From assembly GCA_029945945.1 (NCBI GenBank), contig JAQSDM010000009.1, forward strand, positions 372,001 through 436,000: 64,000 nt of DNA, read 5' to 3'. Below the pieces are notes generated by a model, which ran no database searches, was not told where the DNA came from, and was given only the letters and a program-made list of their open reading frames with translations. Of the stretch, positions 1-9,245 are shown piece after piece. The translations under genes and the position numbers were made by a program. The stretch is from Algoriphagus sp. GTDB taxonomy: Bacteria; Bacteroidota; Bacteroidia; Cytophagales; Cyclobacteriaceae. Numbering within the stretch: position 1 is the first letter of the stretch; each line of letters begins with the position of its first letter.

Positions 1-395
1 CAGTATTTCAGGATCCTGAAATAAAAGTTGCATCTCTGATGTGCAGGATTTCGGAGGAAGATGCCCAAAACCCGAATGCAGTGAAAGTGGTCTTGGATTG
101 GAAATCAAATGCACTCTATTTTTCAAGATCTCCAATTCCCTATAACCGGGAGAAAATCAGCGGATTAATCTATTGGAAGCATATCGGAGTTTATGCGTAC
201 CGGAGGGAAATTTTGCAGGAATTTACTTCCTGGCCCAAGTCATTTTTGGAGCAGACTGAGATGCTTGAGCAACTTAGATTGCTAGAAAGAGGAATCAAAA
301 TCAGAATGGTGGAAACAATCCATCAGGCAGTTGCGATAGATACCGCCGAGGATCTGGAGAAAGCAAGGAAGCTGGAAGCTGGAAGGATGAAGTAA
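1..395 (+). CDS. kdsB: 3-deoxy-manno-octulosonate cytidylyltransferase (KdsB), C-terminal part
   Basis: The reading frame is open from base 3 and runs off the left edge, so only about the last 130 residues are present. KdsB joins Kdo to CMP in the cytoplasm for lipopolysaccharide core synthesis. The visible part contains the family stretch VFQDPEIKVASL, then VVLDWKSNALYFSRSPIPY, then YWKHIGVYAYRREIL and a C-terminal TAEDLEKARKL, all in the usual order for KdsB. The first in-frame ATG (base 39) lies inside the conserved domain and is not the real start. The stop is followed directly by a purine-rich repeat tract whose words (GGAAGCTGG, AAGGATGAAG) already appear in the last codons, so the C-terminal KLEAGRMK may be repeat-derived. 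Confidence 0.93.
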   Translation, partial: VFQDPEIKVASLMCRISEEDAQNPNAVKVVLDWKSNALYFSRSPIPYNREKISGLIYWKHIGVYAYRREILQEFTSWPKSFLEQTEMLEQLRLLERGIKIRMVETIHQAVAIDTAEDLEKARKLEAGRMK

Positions 396-712
396 GAAGG
401 CTGGAAGACGGAAGGCCGAAGACCGAAGGTCGAAGCTGGAAGGCTGAAGGCTGGAAGACCGATGCTTGATGACCGATGTCGGATTTATGATGTCGGATTT
501 ATGATTAATGATTTCAGGAAGACGGAAGGCAGAAGCTGGAAGCTGGAAGGATGAAGTAAGAAGGCTGGAAGGCTGAAGGCAGAAGCTGGAAGCTGGAAGG
601 ATGAAGTAAGAAGGTTGGAAGGCTGGAAGGCTGAAGCTGGAAGGATGAAGTAAGAAGCTGGAAGTTGGAAGGCTGAAGTATGAAGGCTGGAAGAATGAAG
701 TAAGAAGTAGAA
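366..712. repeat. purine-rich low-complexity tract (GGAAGCTGGAAGG words)
   Basis: Roughly 350 bases made of short, imperfectly repeated words such as GGAAGCTGGAAGG, GATGAAGTAAGAAG, GGCTGAAGG and GATGTCGGATTTATGA. The reverse strand stays open in two frames only because the complement is repetitive, giving monotonous Leu/Pro/Ser/Phe proteins; these are not genes. The tract follows kdsB and is followed by an AT-rich tract. Confidence 0.85.
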
Positions 713-1060
713 GCAGCAAATTACAACTCCCAACTTCACGTCTATGTACCCGGTACTTATTTCCCACTCCTGAAATGATCCTGGGTCGGGGCAATGGCAA
801 TTCTTTACTTTTTACCATGGTTACCTATTTCTCACTCCTATGGGTTTTTCGATAAAATTCCGATCATTCCTAATTCCTAATTCTTAATTTTTAATTTTTC
901 ATTTTAAATTCTTAATTCTTCATTTTAAACTCCCCAACAGGTAAGCACAGGTCACTGATGTAAATAAATTGCAGTTTTTTGTAATATAGGTTTGCCAAGC
1001 GGGAATAATAGGAATCTGTTTCCTGCCTCAAATAACCTTATTGAATTAAAAATAAACCCC
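713..1060. other. intergenic AT-rich stretch with short repeats
   Basis: No gene is visible. From about 865 to 930 it holds a low-complexity run of CCTAATTCTTAATTTTTAATTT words, the same kind of tract seen again at 55700-55830. The region probably carries the promoter of the downstream sialidase-like gene, but no clear motif could be assigned. Confidence 0.5.
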
Positions 1061-2074
1061 ATGCTGACCGTTCTTCTTTCAAGACTCTTTCTTTTTTTTG
1101 GTTTTCTACAGCCTGAAGTCATTTCAAATCCTCCCAAAGTGACAATTCTGAATTCCGGATTTATTTATGAAACAGCGCCTTTTCCATCCTGTCATGCTTC
1201 AACACTGGTGGAAACCAGCACCGGTATTATGGCTTCCTGGTTTGGGGGTACCCATGAAAAACATCCGGATGTAAGCATTTATACTTCCCTGCTGAAAGAG
1301 GGAAGCTGGTCTGTTCCCGGGATGGTAGCCGATGGAGTAGAAAATGAGAAGGTTCGATATCCTACCTGGAACCCGGTTTTGTATAAAAAAGACGATGGAG
1401 TTTTGGTGCTTTATTACAAAGTCGGACCAAGTCCTCAGGAATGGTGGGGAGTTTACAAAACATCCAAAGACGAGGGAAAGACATGGTCGGAAGAAATAAA
1501 AATCCCGGATAACCTGCTGGGTCCGATCAAGAACAAGCCGGTGAAATTGGCGGATGGGACTATCCTTTATCCTACCAGCATTGAGACAAAGGAGAAATGG
1601 ACACTTTATGTGGAAACTTCGGATCAAAACCTGGCAAATTGGAAGAAAATCGACATCGATAACAAGGGGTTTAATGCCATTCAGCCAACAGTACTTTTTC
1701 ATCCAAATGGAAAATTGCAGATGCTCTGTCGCACCAAGGAAGGGGTAATCGCATCTACCTGGTCTTCTGATCAGGGAAAATCCTGGTCGCCCCTGGAAGC
1801 AAGTTCACTGGTAAACAATAATTCAGGGATTGACGGAGTGACTCTTCAGAATGGATATCATTTATTGCTTTGCAATCCACTTAAGAAAGGGAGAAATAAA
1901 TTATCTCTGATGGGTTCCGCTGATGGGGTCAACTGGGAAGAGTTGGCAGTTTTGGAAGATCAGCCCAAAGGAGAGTTCAGCTATCCGGCAATCATTCAGG
2001 CAAAAGACGGAACAGTTCACCTCACCTACACCTACAATCGGGAGAAAGTGAAATACGTCGCGCTTACTTTATGA
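1061..2074 (+). CDS. BNR/Asp-box sialidase-like protein
   Basis: A 337-residue exported protein of the BNR-repeat sialidase superfamily, which fold as six-bladed propellers and hydrolyse terminal sialic acids or related sugars. Three Asp-box-like motifs are visible: SKDEGKTW, SSDQGKSW and SADGVNW. The N-terminus (MLTVLLSRLFLFFGFL) looks like a signal sequence, so I prefer the ATG at 1061 over an upstream TTG at 992. The stretch ASWFGGTHEKHPDV and the NKPVKLADGTILYPTS region are typical of the BNR_2 type seen in Bacteroidota and plants, where true sialidase activity is often unproven. It stands before a DapA/NanA-family lyase and an SSS symporter, which suggests cleavage, uptake and breakdown of a sialic-acid-like sugar. 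Confidence 0.8.
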   Translation: MLTVLLSRLFLFFGFLQPEVISNPPKVTILNSGFIYETAPFPSCHASTLVETSTGIMASWFGGTHEKHPDVSIYTSLLKEGSWSVPGMVADGVENEKVRYPTWNPVLYKKDDGVLVLYYKVGPSPQEWWGVYKTSKDEGKTWSEEIKIPDNLLGPIKNKPVKLADGTILYPTSIETKEKWTLYVETSDQNLANWKKIDIDNKGFNAIQPTVLFHPNGKLQMLCRTKEGVIASTWSSDQGKSWSPLEASSLVNNNSGIDGVTLQNGYHLLLCNPLKKGRNKLSLMGSADGVNWEELAVLEDQPKGEFSYPAIIQAKDGTVHLTYTYNREKVKYVALTL

Positions 2075-2110
2075 GAGAATTGGCTTAAAAAAAAAGCGTT
2101 TAAAGATTAT

Positions 2111-2252
2111 ATGATTATCCGCAATTCTGTTAGTAAGATAAAATGAGGTAGAAAATGGCGGATAATCGTCCACAGACGACTGTCAACAGTCTACAGCTCG
2201 TTTTTTGGAACTTTAAACCTTATTTTAATTGGCTACTGGCAAGAAAGCGGAC
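2111..2252 (-). repeat. dispersed repeat, copy A
   Basis: Read on the minus strand this begins GTCCGCTTTCTTGCCAGTAG, continues through AAAGTTCCAAAAAACGAGC, then GACTGTTGACAGTCGTC and GGACGATTATCCGCC, and ends GAATTGCGGATAATCAT. The same order of words occurs at 16405-16560 and, in shortened form, at 15108-15222, both on the plus strand. It encodes no protein. Confidence 0.8.
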
Positions 2253-2369
2253 ATAAATAAAAGATTAATAGTTTAAAGTTTAATGGTGTCAAATTTTCAA
2301 TAATTAAACATTAATCACTTAATCCCGGAAAAGATTGGTTCTCCGGCTTATTATCCTTCTTCCAATGAC

Positions 2370-2846
2370 TTTAATCTCTTAAACTCTTATCTCTTAAACT
2401 CTTATCTCTAATCTCTTAATCTCCTAATCCCTAATCCCTAAAACAGATTGCTTTCTCGGCTTTTAGCCTCCTCGCAATAACGTACCTAATCCCTATTCTC
2501 TTAATCTCCAATCTCTTAATCTCCTAATCCCTAATCTCCAATCTCTTAATCTCTAATCCCTTAATCTCTAATCCCTTAATCTCTAATCCCTTAAACAGAT
2601 TGCTTTGTCGGCTTTTAGCCTCCTCGCAATGACGTACCTAATCCCTAATCTCTTAATCTCTAATCTCCTAATCCCTATTCTCTAATCCCTTAAACAGATT
2701 GCTTTGTCGGCTTTTAGCCTCCTCGCAATGACGTACCTAATCCCTATTCTCTTAATCTCTAATCCCTAATCCCTTAATCTCTAATCTCTTAATCTCCTAA
2801 TCCCCTAATCCCTAATCCCCTAATCCCTTAATCTCTAATCTCTCAT
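2370..2846. repeat. CTAATCTC-type low-complexity tract with embedded 48-base units
   Basis: About 480 bases of the words CCTAATCCCTAATCTC, CTTAATCTC and CCAATCTC in irregular order. Three 48-base units lie inside at 2441-2487, 2593-2640 and 2692-2739; each reads AAACAGATTGCTTTGTCGGC, then TTTTAGCCTCCTCGC, then AATGACGTACCTA. The unit has a weak dyad (ATTGC/GCAAT around GGC-TTTTA-GCC). The tract ends about 15 bases before the ATG of the lyase gene. Confidence 0.88.
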
Positions 2847-2860
2847 ACATCCCCCCAACT

Positions 2861-3787
2861 ATGTCCCTTCCAAGCCCTCTACGTGGAATTATCCCCCCAT
2901 TGATCACTCCTCTAAATTCTGACAGTTCTCTGGATGTGAAAAGTCTGGAGAGAATGCTCTCGCATATTATGGAAGGCGGGGTTCATGGAGTATTTATTTT
3001 AGGCACTACAGGCGAAAGTTCCGGTTTGAGTTATGCAGTGAAGAACCAACTCATTGAGCAGACTTGCAAGTTTGTAGCAGGGCGAATCCCTGTTTTAGTT
3101 GGGATTACGGATTGCTCTTTTCAGGAAAGTCTGAATCTGGCTAACCTTGCAAAAAGTTCCGGCGCAGAGGCAGTAGTTGCCGCTCCACCATTTTATATGA
3201 ATATAGGACAGGAAGAGCTCAGTATATATTTCAAGCGCCTGGCAGATGAAATTCCCTTGCCGCTGTTTTTATACAATATGCCTTCTCACACCAAAATAGC
3301 AATCGAGCATGACACGGTGGTTCAACTTGCAAAACATTCCAATATAATAGGGTTAAAAGACAGTTCCGGAAACGGCGTTTATTTCCAGTCATTGCTCAAC
3401 TCCCTGGCTTCCGAGGTTGATTTCACTTTGACGGTCGGGCCTGAAGAAATGATGGCTGAAACAGTTTTGATGGGGGGTCATGGAGCCGTCGCAGGCGGTG
3501 CCAATCTGTTTCCGTCGCTCTATGTAAAACTCTACGAGGCAGCTGTAAACAGGGATTTTCAAAAAATTCAAACACTTCAAAAGGTTGTGATGGAGGTCAG
3601 TTCCGGGCTTTATGGGTTTGGAAATTGCAAATCGAGCTATCTGAGAGGTGTAAAAGCGACTTGTGCTTTTCTCGGTCTGAGCCAGGGGTATTTGGCATCA
3701 CCGCTTTATGGATTTTCGGATTCTGAAATGGTCGTATTTCGGAAGAAATTCGATCAGGTTCATGCACTTGTCCTTTCAGTAACTTAA
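2861..3787 (+). CDS. dihydrodipicolinate synthase/N-acetylneuraminate lyase family protein
   Basis: A 308-residue class I aldolase of the DapA/NanA family. The TIM-barrel landmarks are present: GTTGESSGL near residue 47, YNMP near 143 with the catalytic Tyr, and GLKDSSG near 167 with the Schiff-base Lys. Length is normal. Which substrate it uses (neuraminate, another 2-keto-3-deoxy sugar acid or aspartate semialdehyde) cannot be read from the motifs, but the flanking sialidase-like and SSS symporter genes favour sialic-acid-type breakdown. It is isolated from both neighbours by repeat tracts, so it is unlikely to be tightly co-transcribed. Confidence 0.85.
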   Translation: MSLPSPLRGIIPPLITPLNSDSSLDVKSLERMLSHIMEGGVHGVFILGTTGESSGLSYAVKNQLIEQTCKFVAGRIPVLVGITDCSFQESLNLANLAKSSGAEAVVAAPPFYMNIGQEELSIYFKRLADEIPLPLFLYNMPSHTKIAIEHDTVVQLAKHSNIIGLKDSSGNGVYFQSLLNSLASEVDFTLTVGPEEMMAETVLMGGHGAVAGGANLFPSLYVKLYEAAVNRDFQKIQTLQKVVMEVSSGLYGFGNCKSSYLRGVKATCAFLGLSQGYLASPLYGFSDSEMVVFRKKFDQVHALVLSVT

Positions 3788-3799
3788 TTACTAAATTCA

Positions 3800-4275
3800 T
3801 TTAACCATTAAACTCTTAACCTCTAATCCCATTTCCAAATAATTGGACCTCTCCTTCGTCGAGATGACTGGTCATTACAATCACTTAATCTCCAATCTCC
3901 TAATCCCTATTCCCTAATCTCTAATCTCTTAATCTCTAATCTCCAATCTCTTAATCTCCTAATCTCTAATCTCTAATCTCCTATTCTCCAATCCCTGATC
4001 CCTAATCCCTAAAACAGATTGCTTTGTCGGCTTTTAGCCTCCTCGCAATGACGTTCCTAATCCCTAATCTCTTAATCTCTTAATCTCCAATCTCCTATTC
4101 TCCAATCCCTAATCCCTATTCTCCAATCTCTTAATCTCTAATCCCTAAACAGATTGCTTTGTCGGCTCTTAGCCTCCTCGCAATGACGTTCCTAATCCCT
4201 AATCTCTTAATCTCTTAATCTCTAATCTCCAATCCCTAATCCCTATTCTCCAATCTCTTAATCCCCAATCTCAAA
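3800..4275. repeat. second CTAATCTC-type tract with two 48-base units
   Basis: The whole gap between the lyase and the symporter is made of CTAATCTC, CTTAATCTC, CCAATCTC and CTATTCTCC words. Two more copies of the 48-base unit (AAACAGATTGCTTTGTCGGC start) lie at 4012-4059 and 4147-4193; the latter has CTCTTAGCC instead of CTTTTAGCC. A different short GC-richer word (CTCCTTCGTCGAGATGAC) lies near 3850. The tract runs to within a few bases of the symporter ATG. Confidence 0.88.
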
Positions 4276-5766
4276 ATGTCCCTCCCAATAATTGATTTAG
4301 CAGTTTTTCTAATCTACATGCTTGGCATTGTGCTTTTTGGAGTTTCATTTTCTTTTAGAAAGAGAACTGCCTTGGAGTACACAACAGGGGGAGGAAGACT
4401 ACCTTCCTGGGCCATCGGGATGTCTATATTTGCCACTTTCGTGAGCAGTATCAGCTTTTTAGCCTTACCCGGAAATGCCTATGCTTCCAATTGGAATGGA
4501 TTTGTCTTCAGTCTTTCGATTCCTTTTGCAGCCTTTATTGCTGTCAGGTATTTTGTCCCCTTATACAGAAAGTTAAAGTCAGAATCTGCCTATTATTATC
4601 TGGAAACCAGATTTGGTGCCTGGGCGAGAATATACGCTTCCGTTTGCTATCTGCTCACCCAACTCGCCAGAATGGGAGCGATTATGTACCTGCTTGCCTT
4701 GCCAATGAATGCGCTTTTTGGCTGGAGCATTCCTATGATAATAGTCATTACAGGTATCAGCGTGATCATCTATTCCATGTTGGGTGGGATAGAGGCTGTC
4801 ATCTGGACCGATGCCATTCAGGGAATACTTCTGATTTTTGGAGCGTTGGTTTGTCTGGGAGTAATTCTTTTCTCGATGCCAAACGGGCCGGGAGAAGTTT
4901 TCACACTTGCTGCTGAATCAGATAAATTCAGTTTGGGGAATTTTCGCCTCGATTTTACCCAATCTACCTTTTGGATGATCCTGGTTTATGGGTTGTTTAT
5001 CAACCTCCAGAATTTTGGAATTGACCAAAGTTATGTTCAGCGGTACATTACTGCCAAAACTGAAAATGACGCAGTCAAATCAACCTGGCTTGGGAGCTTA
5101 TTGTATTTACCGGTTTCCTTTCTGTTTTTTTTGATCGGAACAGCCCTGTTTTCCTATTATCAGGCTATGCCCGAACTTCTTCCTGATCACCTGAAAGAAG
5201 CAGTAAACGCGGATAAAGTTTTCCCTTATTTCATCGTTACCGGCCTGCCAACCGGAGTGACAGGTTTGTTAATCGCCTCCATTTTCGCGGCAGGAATGAG
5301 CACGGTCTCTACCAGTATCAACAGCTCTGCTACTGTATTTCTTTCAGACCATTTCAGGAAATACATTCATCCAAATCCTTCGGAAAAGCTTTCCATGAGA
5401 GTACTTTTCATTTCCTCTTTCGTAATGGGAGTTTTGAGTATTTTGGTTGGGCTGGCATTTAACGGCGTAACAAGTGCTCTTGAGGCTTGGTGGGCTCTTT
5501 CTTCGATTTTCAGCGGCGGGATTTTAGGTTTGTTTTTACTCGGGTTTATTTCACACAAGACAAAGAGTAAGGAAGCAGGGATTGGGGTATTACTCGGTGT
5601 ACTTGTAATAGGCTGGATGAGCCTTTCTCCGGTATTGTTTTCAGAGGGAGCGTGGACAAAATTTCAAAACCCTCTTCACACAAACATGACCATTGTCATG
5701 GGCACGCTTACGATTTTTATTGTGGGATTTGTTTTGACATATTTCTTTAAAAAACACAAAAAATGA
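4276..5766 (+). CDS. sodium:solute symporter (SSS family), probable sialic-acid-type transporter
   Basis: A 496-residue integral membrane protein with about 13 hydrophobic segments, the usual number for the SSS family that couples solute uptake to sodium. Family landmarks: RTALEYTTGGGRLPSWAIGMSIFATF near residues 30-55, YYYLETRFGAWARIYAS near 105-120, and ASIFAAGMSTVSTSINSSATV near 336-356, matching the sodium-site TM8 region. Its neighbours (lyase, sialidase-like protein) suggest it takes up the sugar acid they act on; several SiaT/NanT transporters belong to this family. The substrate assignment is an inference from context. Confidence 0.85.
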   Translation: MSLPIIDLAVFLIYMLGIVLFGVSFSFRKRTALEYTTGGGRLPSWAIGMSIFATFVSSISFLALPGNAYASNWNGFVFSLSIPFAAFIAVRYFVPLYRKLKSESAYYYLETRFGAWARIYASVCYLLTQLARMGAIMYLLALPMNALFGWSIPMIIVITGISVIIYSMLGGIEAVIWTDAIQGILLIFGALVCLGVILFSMPNGPGEVFTLAAESDKFSLGNFRLDFTQSTFWMILVYGLFINLQNFGIDQSYVQRYITAKTENDAVKSTWLGSLLYLPVSFLFFLIGTALFSYYQAMPELLPDHLKEAVNADKVFPYFIVTGLPTGVTGLLIASIFAAGMSTVSTSINSSATVFLSDHFRKYIHPNPSEKLSMRVLFISSFVMGVLSILVGLAFNGVTSALEAWWALSSIFSGGILGLFLLGFISHKTKSKEAGIGVLLGVLVIGWMSLSPVLFSEGAWTKFQNPLHTNMTIVMGTLTIFIVGFVLTYFFKKHKK

Positions 5767-5996
5767 GTTTTTGGATTGTTGTTTTCAAAATATTTCACAA
5801 GCATTCTTACCCCCTGATTTCTGATTTTGAAAGTATCTTTTTTGTTGAAGAGACCCGAATCAGCGGTAAAAAATGAAACACCGATCATCAATAATTCAAT
5901 CCGATTTTTGATCATCCGGCAAAAATTAAAGGCTTTTTTGGGGATTTTGACTAAGTTTGCCCAGTTTTTGAGTGTGAGTGTTGAACAATAAAATTT

Positions 5997-6809
5997 ATGC
6001 AAAAAGGTCAAAGTGGGATTATTCTTTTTTTAAGCTTATGGTTGATGGCAGGCTGTGTTTCCAATGAGAAGATCATTTACCTGCAAAATCTTGAAGACAA
6101 TAAGGTGATTGCAGAAGGAGAATTGATCTCGTATGATATCCCTGATTACCGTTTACAGTATAATGATATCATTGAGGTCAATGTACAGACTGCCGAGGAT
6201 ATGATTAAAAATGGGTTCAATGCTCAGGGAGGAACAAGTAATAATCAACGAGGAAATATTGGTGGGCAAAATGGGGGAGATATTTATTATATGTCCGGGT
6301 ATACTGTCGATAAAATGGGAAATGTAAGGCTTCCAATTGTAGGTAATGTTTTCGTCAAAGATAAAACTGTTGAAGAAGCCCGATTGGAAATTGAAGAAAA
6401 GTTGAAAGTATATGTGACTTCTGAACTTTATGTTACTACAAAATTAGGTGGAATCCGATATTCAGCTTTAGGTGAATTTAGAAGACCTGGAAAATTTGTA
6501 GTCCTTCAGGACAGGATGACCATTTTTGAGGCAATCGCCAACGCAGGTGACTTATCAGTGGTTGCTAAGCGAGATGAAATTCTTTTAATCCGTCAGTATC
6601 CGGAAGGTACCCGGCTGCACCGAATCAATTTGATAGACAGGCAAGTCATTAATTCCCCTTTTTATTTTATTCAGCCAAACGATCAACTCTACGCGGAGCC
6701 AATGAAAGTTCGTGAGGTCGGTGCAGGAGAGAATGCCGCACAATCTCTTTCGTTGATAATTTCTGCAGTTACTGCACTGGCCTTGGTCTTGAATTTATTG
6801 AACTTATAA
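5997..6809 (+). CDS. Wza-type polysaccharide export lipoprotein
   Basis: A 270-residue outer-membrane polysaccharide export protein. The start has a lipoprotein signal with the lipobox LMAGC (Cys20), followed by the export domain (YRLQYNDIIEVNVQTAED) and a GYTVDKMGNVRLPIVGNVFV motif, then an SLBB-type domain and a hydrophobic C-terminal helix (SLIISAVTALALVLNLLNL), as in Bacteroidota Wza/BexD-like proteins. It should form the outer-membrane pore for the surface polymer made by the cluster downstream. It is followed after 3 bases by the wzc-like kinase, so both are one operon. A TAAGTTTG at 5952-5959 resembles the Bacteroidota -7 element but lacks a well-spaced -33 partner. Confidence 0.92.
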   Translation: MQKGQSGIILFLSLWLMAGCVSNEKIIYLQNLEDNKVIAEGELISYDIPDYRLQYNDIIEVNVQTAEDMIKNGFNAQGGTSNNQRGNIGGQNGGDIYYMSGYTVDKMGNVRLPIVGNVFVKDKTVEEARLEIEEKLKVYVTSELYVTTKLGGIRYSALGEFRRPGKFVVLQDRMTIFEAIANAGDLSVVAKRDEILLIRQYPEGTRLHRINLIDRQVINSPFYFIQPNDQLYAEPMKVREVGAGENAAQSLSLIISAVTALALVLNLLNL

Positions 6810-6812
6810 TCT

Positions 6813-9245
6813 ATGAATCCGATTTCCCCAACCAATAACAATCCCCAGCAAAATTCATTTTTAGTAAATAAGGAGGATGAAATTGACCTGAAGGTTCTGG
6901 TTTTTAATTACCTCCAATATTGGCCATGGATTTTAGGATGTGCTTTTATCGGGTTTGTGGGAGCTTACTTGGTTAATAAATACGCAACTCCTATTTACAG
7001 AGTTGAAGCAACTGTTTTAGTAAAGGAGGATCAGCCTACGCTAGGTTCCGATTTATTTGCGTCCGCGGGTCTAGGTCAGAAAAACAGTAACACTGATAAT
7101 GAAATCGGGATTTTGAAATCATATTCGATGGCAGAAGAGACTGTCAAAGAGATGAATTTGAATGTTGCCTATTTTGCAGAAGGACTAGTAAAAAAAACAC
7201 AAATTTATGGAAAGACCCCAATTCTTGTCAGTTCAGATTGGACGCAACCCTATATTGTTGACGGGCTTTTCAGGTTGGAAGTAATTGATTCTGAAAATTT
7301 TGAATTGAAAATTGAAGAAGAAGAATTCAGCATTTTTGATCCTAAAGATCCGTTCAATAATAGTGAAATTATCATTTCTGAGTTGCCAAAATCTGTTTAT
7401 AGTTTTGGAAAACCGGTAGAATTAGATTCTTATCAATTCACGGTGAATCAAATTTCTGCTTTGCCGGGTGATGTTATTTTTTTCCAATTTCAGGACAATC
7501 CAAGCCTTGCATTAGAAATGAAAGGCCAATTGAGTGTTGCTCCATTGGATAAGTATTCATCAATTTTGACTTTAAGTATTGAGACTCCTATTCGGAAATT
7601 GGGTGAGGATTACATCAATCAGTTGATGAAGACATATCTCTACCAAGAACTGAATGATAAGAACAGGGCAACAGAAAATACGATTCGGTTTATTACCCAG
7701 CAATTGACCGGGATTACCGATTCTCTTCAGTTTTCGGAGAATAAACTCCAGGAATACAGATCAGATAACAAGATTTTTAACCTTTCTGAGGAGGGTTCAG
7801 CAATTTTCGAAAGGCTCCAGGAATTAGAATCTCAAAAAAGTGAGATTGAATTAAACCTTAAATACTACAGAACACTCCAATCGTATATAAACAGTAATCA
7901 ATTAGACGAATTGGTTTCTCCTTCTATGATCGGGGTGACTGATCCATTATTGAATGCGCTCGTGCAGAACTTGTCAGAACTTCAGGCAGAGAAAAGCAGG
8001 TTAGCTGCCAATTTTTCGGACCAAACTCCAAGAGTGAAGGATGTTAATATAAGACTTGAAAGCGCCACCAAGGCTTTGCAGGAAAATATAAGTTCCGCCA
8101 TTGCAAATACTCAGAGCACGGTTTCTGATCTGAATGGGAGAATCAGAACGATTGAAAATCAGATCAGTACACTTCCTGAAACCGAGAGAAATTTGATAGG
8201 GATTGAGCGTCAGTTTACAATCAATGAGAATATTTACATTTACCTGCTTCAAAAGAAAGCGGAGGCCGAAATCACTTTAGCTTCCAACTTGCCTAAAAAC
8301 AGTGTTTTGGACTATGCCAAAGCAGGAGATCAGGTGGAACCAAAAAGATCAATGAATTTGCTGATCGGATTGATCCTTGGCTTAATTATTCCAATTGGTT
8401 TTATTACAATCAAGGATTACCTGAATAATAAAATTGAGGATCCAAAAGAACTGGAAAATAAGCTAAAGGTTCCTTTGATAGGAATGATTGGAAGAAATTC
8501 GACTAACGATGCATTACCGGTTTTAAATAATCCAAGGTCAACGGTTACGGAGTCATTCCGATCCCTCAGAGCAGATTTGTCCTACCTGAGTCCAAAACAA
8601 AGTAATCTCGCAATCTTATTTACTTCATCAATTTCGGGAGAAGGAAAAACCTTTGTTTCCATGAATATGGCAGCAGTTTTTTCTTTGATGGGAAAGAAGA
8701 CCATATTGATTGGATTGGATTTGCGCAAGCCAAGAATTGCAGAAGATTTCAATTTGACAAATGATAAGGGAATGAGTACTTGTCTGAGTAGTGATACTCC
8801 CTGGCAGGAAGTAGTGAAACCATCCGGATATGATCATTTGGATGTGATCTTGTCCGGGCCGATTCCTCCAAACCCTGCAGAATTGTTATTGCAGGAAAGA
8901 TTTGGGAAAATCATCAACGAAATCAAGGCAGCCTATGATGTGGTAATTTTTGATTGCCCTCCTGTAGGTCTTGTCTCAGAGGCTAAAGAACTTTTTGCAT
9001 TCTCTGATATCAATTTCTTTGTTTTCCGCCAGGGATATTCAGAAAAATCCAATACGGTGATTCTGAATAATTTGGTTGAAAAAGGTGGCGTTTCCAAAAT
9101 CTATGGAGTCCTCAATGATGTCCATATCGATAAGGGTTATGGATATGGGTATGGCTATGGATACGGGTATGGAAACAATTCCTACGGATACCACGAGGAA
9201 GCTCCTATACCCTGGTGGAAAAGGGCACTTAAGTTGAAAAGCTGA
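6813..9245 (+). CDS. Wzc-type chain-length regulator and tyrosine autokinase
   Basis: An 810-residue inner-membrane protein combining a Wzz domain and a BY-kinase domain. It has a first membrane segment at about residues 35-55, a long periplasmic coiled region, a GNVR-like/second membrane segment near 508-530, then the kinase with Walker A SSISGEGKT (about 605-613), Walker A' ILIGLDLRKPR and Walker B VVIFDCPP. The C-terminus carries a Tyr-Gly run (GYGYGYGYGYGYG, about 772-790) plus NNSYGY, the expected autophosphorylation cluster. It controls polymer length and export together with the Wza-type lipoprotein just upstream. Confidence 0.93.
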   Translation: MNPISPTNNNPQQNSFLVNKEDEIDLKVLVFNYLQYWPWILGCAFIGFVGAYLVNKYATPIYRVEATVLVKEDQPTLGSDLFASAGLGQKNSNTDNEIGILKSYSMAEETVKEMNLNVAYFAEGLVKKTQIYGKTPILVSSDWTQPYIVDGLFRLEVIDSENFELKIEEEEFSIFDPKDPFNNSEIIISELPKSVYSFGKPVELDSYQFTVNQISALPGDVIFFQFQDNPSLALEMKGQLSVAPLDKYSSILTLSIETPIRKLGEDYINQLMKTYLYQELNDKNRATENTIRFITQQLTGITDSLQFSENKLQEYRSDNKIFNLSEEGSAIFERLQELESQKSEIELNLKYYRTLQSYINSNQLDELVSPSMIGVTDPLLNALVQNLSELQAEKSRLAANFSDQTPRVKDVNIRLESATKALQENISSAIANTQSTVSDLNGRIRTIENQISTLPETERNLIGIERQFTINENIYIYLLQKKAEAEITLASNLPKNSVLDYAKAGDQVEPKRSMNLLIGLILGLIIPIGFITIKDYLNNKIEDPKELENKLKVPLIGMIGRNSTNDALPVLNNPRSTVTESFRSLRADLSYLSPKQSNLAILFTSSISGEGKTFVSMNMAAVFSLMGKKTILIGLDLRKPRIAEDFNLTNDKGMSTCLSSDTPWQEVVKPSGYDHLDVILSGPIPPNPAELLLQERFGKIINEIKAAYDVVIFDCPPVGLVSEAKELFAFSDINFFVFRQGYSEKSNTVILNNLVEKGGVSKIYGVLNDVHIDKGYGYGYGYGYGYGNNSYGYHEEAPIPWWKRALKLKS

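Larger units (their letters stand above)
2075..2860. other. intergenic region filled with repeats
   Basis: No gene is visible in these 786 bases. It holds one copy of a dispersed repeat (2111-2252) and a long CTAATCTC-type tract (about 2370-2846) interrupted by three copies of a 48-base unit. Confidence 0.8.

Noticed and set aside
282..818. Minus-strand frames of 178 and 84 codons over the purine-rich tract
   Set aside because: Monotonous LPASSFLLHPSSF-type protein caused by the repeat; no domain and overlaps kdsB.
2370..2846. CRISPR array, because of the spaced 48-base units
   Set aside because: Spacing is irregular, the spacers are themselves low-complexity words, and no cas gene is present.
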